Positions 5,106 to 5,204 of a stretch of 5,204 bases of DNA are shown in pieces (the stretch's first letter is position 1; every line of letters starts with the position of its first letter). This stretch comes from Bacillota bacterium (GTDB taxonomy: Bacteria > Bacillota > Bacilli > Lactobacillales > Enterococcaceae): assembly GCA_023389005.1 (NCBI GenBank), contig JAEWFE010000349.1, forward strand, positions 1 through 5,204, in the 5' to 3' direction. A program made the translations under genes and the position numbers. Under the pieces are notes generated by a model, which saw only the letters and a list, made by a program, of their open reading frames with translations, had not been told where the DNA came from and ran no database searches.

Positions 5106-5143
5106 TACATCATTACACAAAAATAGAGTAAATCAAATACGCC

Positions 5144-5204
5144 AATCTTCTTTATCCAGACTATACTGTCGGTACTGGAATTTCACCAGCTCAGCCATTC
5201 AATA
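5144..5204 (-). promoter_or_regulatory. FMN riboswitch (RFN element), 3' half of the aptamer
   Basis: Reading the minus strand from the window edge, the conserved RFN 3' blocks appear in order: GGTGAAATTCC (about 5185-5175), ACCGACAGTATAGTCTGGAT (about 5172-5153) and AAAGAAGAT (5153-5145). Local stems CTGG/CCAG and GAC/GTC are intact. The 5' half of the aptamer and the promoter lie beyond base 5204. The aptamer binds flavin mononucleotide and controls the terminator downstream and so ribU. Confidence 0.93.

Overview
The window is AT-rich DNA with strong AGGAGG-type ribosome binding sites and a gene order typical of Enterococcus-like lactic acid bacteria (Bacillota): LysM surface protein - RecQ/RecS helicase - YpbB-like HTH protein - divergent ferredoxin. 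I cannot name the species. The content is mostly housekeeping. I see no prophage, insertion sequence, CRISPR array, tRNA or rRNA.

Left part (1-2805): three minus-strand genes run right to left. A YpbB-like protein with a C-terminal HTH_40-type domain (1574-2560) overlaps the start of a short RecQ-family helicase (187-1581) by 8 bases. An 85-base gap carrying a promoter follows, then the first 33 codons of a probable LysM-type surface protein (1-101), cut by the window edge. A one-cluster ferredoxin (2587-2805, plus strand) diverges from ypbB with only 26 bases between the start codons, so each gene's promoter must lie inside the other gene. A good promoter for the ferredoxin is visible inside ypbB.

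Middle (2806-4261): a hairpin terminator shared by convergent genes separates the ferredoxin from a WYL-domain transcriptional regulator (2881-3885, minus). The regulator's upstream region holds two possible promoters and two perfect inverted repeats. Between it and the terminator of the next gene is a 166-base stretch (4046-4211) made of five consecutive stem-loops. It begins where a TATACT -10 box would start transcription and ends in a hairpin followed by a T run, all on the minus strand. This is the best candidate here for something undescribed: a small structured RNA.

Right part (4262-5204): ribU encodes the riboflavin-binding S-component of an ECF vitamin transporter (minus). Its leader of at least 340 bases holds, in order of transcription, the 3' half of an FMN riboswitch aptamer cut by the window edge, a very strong intrinsic terminator that forms the expression platform, a further structured leader, a possible second promoter downstream of the attenuator, and an inverted repeat that could sequester the ribosome binding site. 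Together these indicate that riboflavin uptake is shut down when FMN is plentiful.
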